Origin: Flagellimonas nanhaiensis
GTDB taxonomy: Bacteria; Bacteroidota; Bacteroidia; Flavobacteriales; Flavobacteriaceae
Assembly (NCBI RefSeq): GCF_003382275.1
Contig: NZ_QTJX01000002.1
Coordinates: forward strand, 744,001 to 808,000
Direction of reading: 5' to 3'
DNA: 64,000 bases
In this document: one piece after another, positions 60,068 through 64,000 of the stretch
Position numbering within the stretch: position 1 is the first letter of the stretch
Layout: each line of letters begins with the position of its first letter
Notes under the pieces: generated by a model
Told to the model about the DNA's origin: nothing
Databases searched by the model: none
What the model saw: the letters and a program-made list of their open reading frames with translations, nothing else
Made by a program: the position numbers and the translations under genes

Positions 60068-61603
60068 ATGGAGGCTAGCGGGTCAGTGCTCCGGTTTTTG
60101 GAGAACAGTAGTGAAAATGGATTGGGGTTCTTGGTGGTCGTGGTCCTTTTTTACCTTTTTATCTTTTTTTTGATACAATACTTTCAGCACAAGAAACTGT
60201 TTTTCTTGCTTTACAGCCTGTACACTTTCGTAGTGGGATTGGGCCTATTACGTTTTATAAAGGGCGTTTTCTTTTCTGGTTTTTTTGAATCTACTGCAGG
60301 AAGGGCATTCATCCGTTTTATCCACTATCCTTCACAACTGTTGGGAACCTTGCTGTTCACCTACTTCATTATCAACATCATGAAGTTGGGCAAGAAACAT
60401 CCCAAATCAATAAAAATAATAAACCATTACTATGTCATCACATCAATTATTTATCTGATACTATGGGCGGTACAGGTGGCTTCGCCAAGGTCTTATCTCA
60501 TTGATTACTTTCATGGTTTTGTATACATCCCTACGGGCTATGTTGTTTTTTTCTGGGTGTTTTTTCTGGTCTACAAGCAAAAAATGGTCATTAAGAAGTA
60601 CATATTCACTGGCATGCTTGTGCTTGGGGTTACCTACTTGTTGATTTTTGTTTCAACCATAAAGAACATTCGAGTAAATGACGATTACCTCTACATACTT
60701 TATATTGGAATCTTGATTGAGAGCCTGTTGTTTGCACTGGCCATTGGGTTGGAGCAAAAACTGGTCTATGATGAGAATACCGAAATCCAGAAAAAATACA
60801 TTTCACAGCTTGAGGAGAATCAAATCATAAAGGACAGTATAAACAGAACACTCTCCGAGGAGTTGGCCCAGACCAAGACCAGCGTTGTGGAGCTCACCGA
60901 GGAGGCTAACCGGGAAAGAACCGAAAAACTGACCATTGCCTTTGAAAATAAATTCTCCCAATTACGTTTGGACGCCCTTCGAAGTCAAATGAGTCCGCAT
61001 TTCATTTTCAACGCAATGAATTCCATTAAATCCTATTTTATTGAGAACGAAAGGGAGAAGGCTATTTATTTTCTGACCAAATTTTCCAAACTGATCAGAA
61101 ACATCTTGGAAAGCAGCAGGAAAGAACAGATTACTTTGGCTGAAGAATTAAAAATTCTGGAGGTTTATGTTGAGATTGAAAGCAATCGATTCAAAAATGA
61201 CATTCAATTTTTGATTAATGTGGATAATGACGTGGACACGGAAAAGATTATGGTCCCGCCATTGTTTTTACAGCCGTTTGTGGAAAACGCCATTTGGCAC
61301 GGGTTGTTGACCAAGGAAGGGGAGAAGCTCTTAACAATCAATGTCACTCGGGGCAATGGCCCCAAAACCATTGAAATCCAAATTAAGGACAATGGAATTG
61401 GAAGGGAGGCATCCAAACTAAAAAATACCAAGAATGTATTCAAAAAGGAATCTCTTGGGTTGGTATTGACCAAGGACAGACTGGATCTCTTCACCAAAAA
61501 ACTTGGAAAACCCCACTCTTATGAGATTCGGGATTTGACCGAAAAAAAGAGTGGACAATCAAGGGGCACTTTGGTTGTAATCCATGTGCCTGAAGTGGGA
61601 TAA
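60068..61603 (+). CDS. LytS-type membrane sensor histidine kinase
   Basis: This 511-residue protein has about seven N-terminal membrane helices (residues ~15-235, 7TMR-DISM-like), a coiled coil (~240-295), and a LytS-type kinase core with phospho-acceptor His311 in MSPHFIFNAMNSI, an intact N-box PFVENAIWHG (Glu406/Asn407) and G-box KDNGIG (Asp441). It is the partner of the upstream LytTR regulator. In contrast to the protein at 36092, all ATP-binding motifs are present. Confidence 0.9.
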   Translation: MEASGSVLRFLENSSENGLGFLVVVVLFYLFIFFLIQYFQHKKLFFLLYSLYTFVVGLGLLRFIKGVFFSGFFESTAGRAFIRFIHYPSQLLGTLLFTYFIINIMKLGKKHPKSIKIINHYYVITSIIYLILWAVQVASPRSYLIDYFHGFVYIPTGYVVFFWVFFLVYKQKMVIKKYIFTGMLVLGVTYLLIFVSTIKNIRVNDDYLYILYIGILIESLLFALAIGLEQKLVYDENTEIQKKYISQLEENQIIKDSINRTLSEELAQTKTSVVELTEEANRERTEKLTIAFENKFSQLRLDALRSQMSPHFIFNAMNSIKSYFIENEREKAIYFLTKFSKLIRNILESSRKEQITLAEELKILEVYVEIESNRFKNDIQFLINVDNDVDTEKIMVPPLFLQPFVENAIWHGLLTKEGEKLLTINVTRGNGPKTIEIQIKDNGIGREASKLKNTKNVFKKESLGLVLTKDRLDLFTKKLGKPHSYEIRDLTEKKSGQSRGTLVVIHVPEVG

Positions 61604-61710
61604 AATAGAGCTTCTCAAAAAAGATATTGCAATATTGACATAAGCCAACCTCTTAAATCCCAATTTTTATCCGATATTACGGAGTAAATCTTAATCGGTC
61701 CCTGTCAGGT

Positions 61711-62601
61711 ATGGACATTGCAATTTTATCGGTTAGTCTTGCGGTACATTCTACACGAAGAATTGTTGAGGAGGCACAAAATGCTGGACACTATGTGGAG
61801 CTCATTGATCATACCAGGTGCTCAGTGAAGCTTGGTGAAGATAAACCCCAAATCTATTTGGGAGAGGAAAATGTCACGGATGAATTTGATGCAATTATCC
61901 CGAGGATAGGTACCAAAGTAACCCGTCATGGTGCTGCCATTGTAAAGCAGTTTGAAATGAACAATGTTTTCAGCACCGCACGATCATTGGGAATAACCAG
62001 GGCAAGAAACAAAGTGCGGACCCTTCAGATAATGGCCAGAAAAGGCATTCCTATTCCCGAAACTGTTTTTTCGATAAATCCAGATAATATTGAAGAGCAA
62101 ATCAATCTTTTGGGAGGGCCGCCGGTCATCATCAAATTGCAAGAAGGTACGCACGGCCAAGGGGTTATTTTGGCGGAAAGCAGAAAATCTGCTAAATCCA
62201 TCATTGATACCTTCTACAAAATGGATACCAGCATTCTTTTACAGCGATATATAGAGGAGGCACATGGAGAGGACATTCGGATTATAGTTGTTGGGAACAA
62301 AGTAGTGGCCAGTATGAAAAGGACCAGTGACCTGGACGACTTTAGGTCCAATGTGCATCGAGGAGCGCAAACCGAAGCCATAAAGCCCACGGCCAAGGAA
62401 CAGTACATAGCTTTGAACGCCACAAAATATTTAGGCCTGGGAGTAGCGGGAGTAGACCTGATGCGGTCCAAAAAGGGACCCGTTCTGCTGGAAGTGAATG
62501 CCTCTCCCGGATTAAAGGGGATAGAGGCCGCGACCAATGTTAATGTAGCCAAGCACATTATTAAGTTTGTTGAACGAAATGCGTACCGAAGAAGAAAATA
62601 A
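61711..62601 (+). CDS. rimK: RimK family ATP-grasp ligase (ribosomal protein S6 glutamate ligase-like)
   Basis: This 296-residue protein has an N-terminal pre-ATP-grasp domain and an ATP-grasp domain (about 105-290) with GGPPVIIKLQEGTHGQGVILAE, LLQRYIEEAHGEDIRIIVVGNKV and LLEVNASPGLKGIE. RimK adds glutamate residues to the C-terminus of ribosomal protein S6. It overlaps the AspA/AstE-like gene by 23 bp, suggesting a coupled ligase/hydrolase pair. Confidence 0.9.
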   Translation: MDIAILSVSLAVHSTRRIVEEAQNAGHYVELIDHTRCSVKLGEDKPQIYLGEENVTDEFDAIIPRIGTKVTRHGAAIVKQFEMNNVFSTARSLGITRARNKVRTLQIMARKGIPIPETVFSINPDNIEEQINLLGGPPVIIKLQEGTHGQGVILAESRKSAKSIIDTFYKMDTSILLQRYIEEAHGEDIRIIVVGNKVVASMKRTSDLDDFRSNVHRGAQTEAIKPTAKEQYIALNATKYLGLGVAGVDLMRSKKGPVLLEVNASPGLKGIEAATNVNVAKHIIKFVERNAYRRRK

Positions 62602-63538
62602 GACCATTTATATTAGTGGAGAGGCCATTGCCCCAGGGGAACAAAAAATGGTGCAAATCAATATTGCCCGGATTCCTACGGGGACTTTGATTGATATTCC
62701 GGTTCATGTGTTCAATGGAAAAAAACCGGGCCCAACAGTTTTGGTACAAGCGGGATTGCACGGTGATGAAATAAATGGAGTGGAGACCTTGCGAAGAATG
62801 TTACAGGAAAATCTCTTCAACATTAAAAAAGGAGCGGTTATAGTAGTTCCGATTCTCAATATTTTTGGATTTATCCATTTTTCAAGAGATGTCCCGGATG
62901 GCAAAGATGTAAACCGAAGTTTCCCAGGTAGAAAAACAGGTTCGTTGGCCAGTAGAATCGCACATACCTATACTTCTCAGGTACTGCCACAGGTAGATAT
63001 TGGTATTGATCTTCATACCGGAGGTGGTCAGAGGCATAACCATCCTCAGGTCAGGTATACTGCAGATGACCCCAAAAGCAAAGAATTGGCAGAGGCCTTT
63101 GGTGCGCCATTCCATTTTGCATCCAGGCTGATATCTGGCTCCTTCAGGAAGACTACCTTTAAGATGGGGATCCACACCGTGGTGTACGAAGCAGGAGAGA
63201 GCATGCGCTTTAATGAAAAAGCCATTGAAAAAGGGATGAGTGGCATTCAAAATATTTTGGTGTCACTGGGAATGCTTCCAAACAGCCAATTTTTAAAACC
63301 CAAAAAACCAATCCATTTGGAATACGCCAGATGGGTGAGAGCTCCCAAAGCGGGAATGTTCATTCCGCAGATCAATAATGGAGAAAAAGTGGTAAAAGGC
63401 AAAATCTTGGGGCTTATTGCCGATACGTATGCCAAGAAAAACAAAAAGATAAAGGCTCCGTTTGATGGTTATGTGTTCTGCATCAATCACCAAGCGGTGG
63501 TCAATCAGGGTGATGCATTATTCCACTTGGGCCGCTAG
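62579..63538 (+). CDS. Succinylglutamate desuccinylase/aspartoacylase family metallo-hydrolase
   Basis: This 319-residue M14-like protein has zinc ligands His61 and Glu64 in GLHGDEINGVETL, His146 in GIDLHTGGG, a catalytic-Glu candidate in VVYEAGES, and a C-terminal lipoyl/biotinyl-like beta domain (GEKVVKGKILGLIADTYAKK). The family hydrolyses N-acyl amino acids. Coupled to rimK, it might trim or reverse glutamylation; that is inference. The start is ATG 62579; a TTG at 62567 is also in frame. Confidence 0.85.
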   Translation: MRTEEENKTIYISGEAIAPGEQKMVQINIARIPTGTLIDIPVHVFNGKKPGPTVLVQAGLHGDEINGVETLRRMLQENLFNIKKGAVIVVPILNIFGFIHFSRDVPDGKDVNRSFPGRKTGSLASRIAHTYTSQVLPQVDIGIDLHTGGGQRHNHPQVRYTADDPKSKELAEAFGAPFHFASRLISGSFRKTTFKMGIHTVVYEAGESMRFNEKAIEKGMSGIQNILVSLGMLPNSQFLKPKKPIHLEYARWVRAPKAGMFIPQINNGEKVVKGKILGLIADTYAKKNKKIKAPFDGYVFCINHQAVVNQGDALFHLGR

Positions 63539-63958
63539 GCTAGCTTTTTTATCGCTGATTTTTTCCAAGCTCCATGTAACGGCCTCTTCCAAATTGGAGA
63601 ATTGCCTAATGTTGTTTCGGAAGAACATTCGCTCCAAAACAATACTGGAAAAACCACTTTTGCTATGGGCTACAACAGAGTAAAATTCCAACTGGTGCCT
63701 ATTCTTATAAAACTTTAGCCAATCAATGGGGACGACGGAGTAATTATTCACTCTATTTGAAATATAGGCAATAGGCGTATCCCTACCAATTACTTCATAG
63801 GCAATATCAATAATTTTTTTGGCCATGCCCCAGTTGAAGACCACTCCTTCGCCAATTTCAGAAATGACCAACCCATCAAAGAAGTAGAAAATGCCAAATT
63901 CGCATTCCCGAATCTCCTTTATGTTCTTAAAAAAGTCTATGTCCTTTACCCGTTGCAT
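63518..63958 (-). CDS. STAS/SpoIIAA-like protein
   Basis: This 146-residue soluble alpha/beta protein (ECEFGIFYFFDGLVISEIGEG; KKIIDIAYEVIGRDTPIAYISNRVNNYSV; LEEAVTWSLEKI) resembles the STAS/SEC14-like single-domain proteins common in Flavobacteriia. Function unknown. It converges on the hydrolase gene with a 21-bp overlap. The 42 bp left to the window end show no feature. Confidence 0.65.
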   Translation of the reverse strand: MQRVKDIDFFKNIKEIRECEFGIFYFFDGLVISEIGEGVVFNWGMAKKIIDIAYEVIGRDTPIAYISNRVNNYSVVPIDWLKFYKNRHQLEFYSVVAHSKSGFSSIVLERMFFRNNIRQFSNLEEAVTWSLEKISDKKASLAAQVE

Positions 63959-64000
63959 GCCAAAAACAAAATATCCCCTATTTAAAATTGGAGGGATGTA

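Overview
The window is chromosomal DNA from a member of the Bacteroidota, most likely a marine Flavobacteriaceae (Muricauda/Flagellimonas-like; the genus is a guess). Lineage markers are a SprE/PorW lipoprotein of the type IX secretion (T9SS)/gliding machinery, a GldH lipoprotein, a fumarate-reductase-like sdhCAB operon, an ATP synthase operon without atpD and atpC, Flavobacteriia-specific families (DUF6341, DUF6427, DUF4292, DUF4254), frequent TTG/GTG starts, and several Bacteroidota-type promoters (TAnnTTTG at -7, TTG/TTTG near -33). No rRNA, tRNA, CRISPR array, transposase or integrase was recognised.

Layout. 1-3.3 kb: purD end, envelope proteins and a family-9 glycosyltransferase. 3.3-7.9 kb: a TetR regulator, a zinc-ribbon orphan, an arsenosugar-type cluster (ArsS radical SAM enzyme, AhpD-like protein, DUF2064 transferase) and a patatin-like lipase, with four copies of a TetR-type operator. 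7.9-11.7 kb: small metabolic genes and a GlxA-type AraC regulator. 11.7-20.6 kb: sprE, a bactofilin and atpZ-X-BEFHAG. 20.6-28.3 kb: an envelope operon (flippase, dut, nucleotidyltransferase, TPR proteins, DUF4292, EnvC) ending in an aldo/keto reductase. 28.3-31.8 kb: a variable locus between that reductase and an acyl-CoA thioesterase, holding exported orphans and decayed copies of both flanking gene ends. 31.8-37.3 kb: a SPOR protein, dprA, trpS, an acyltransferase and a degenerate LytS-type kinase. 37.4-40.0 kb: a three-gene operon of a lipoprotein, an ECF sigma factor and an apparent dual-membrane-spanning anti-sigma protein. 40.0-46.8 kb: recA, ricT-gldH-PBP1A and a 3-oxoacid CoA-transferase. 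46.9-52.6 kb: accessory DNA (AraC regulator, beta-lactamase-like lipoprotein, a small terminator-bounded transcription unit, GNAT, a repressor module with paired operators, a Vsr-like nuclease). 52.6-56.1 kb: sdhCAB. 56.1-59.1 kb: exported proteins of mostly unknown role. 59.3-64 kb: a LytT/LytS two-component pair, rimK with an AspA/AstE-type hydrolase, and a STAS-like protein.

The core genes cover energy conservation, envelope assembly, T9SS/gliding, and DNA repair and uptake. The main points of interest are the sigma/anti-sigma operon, the concatenated allelic remnants between the reductase and the thioesterase, the five-copy TetR-type operator, the repressor with two matched operators, the small transcription unit at 49.5 kb, and structured RNA-like DNA between recA and ricT.
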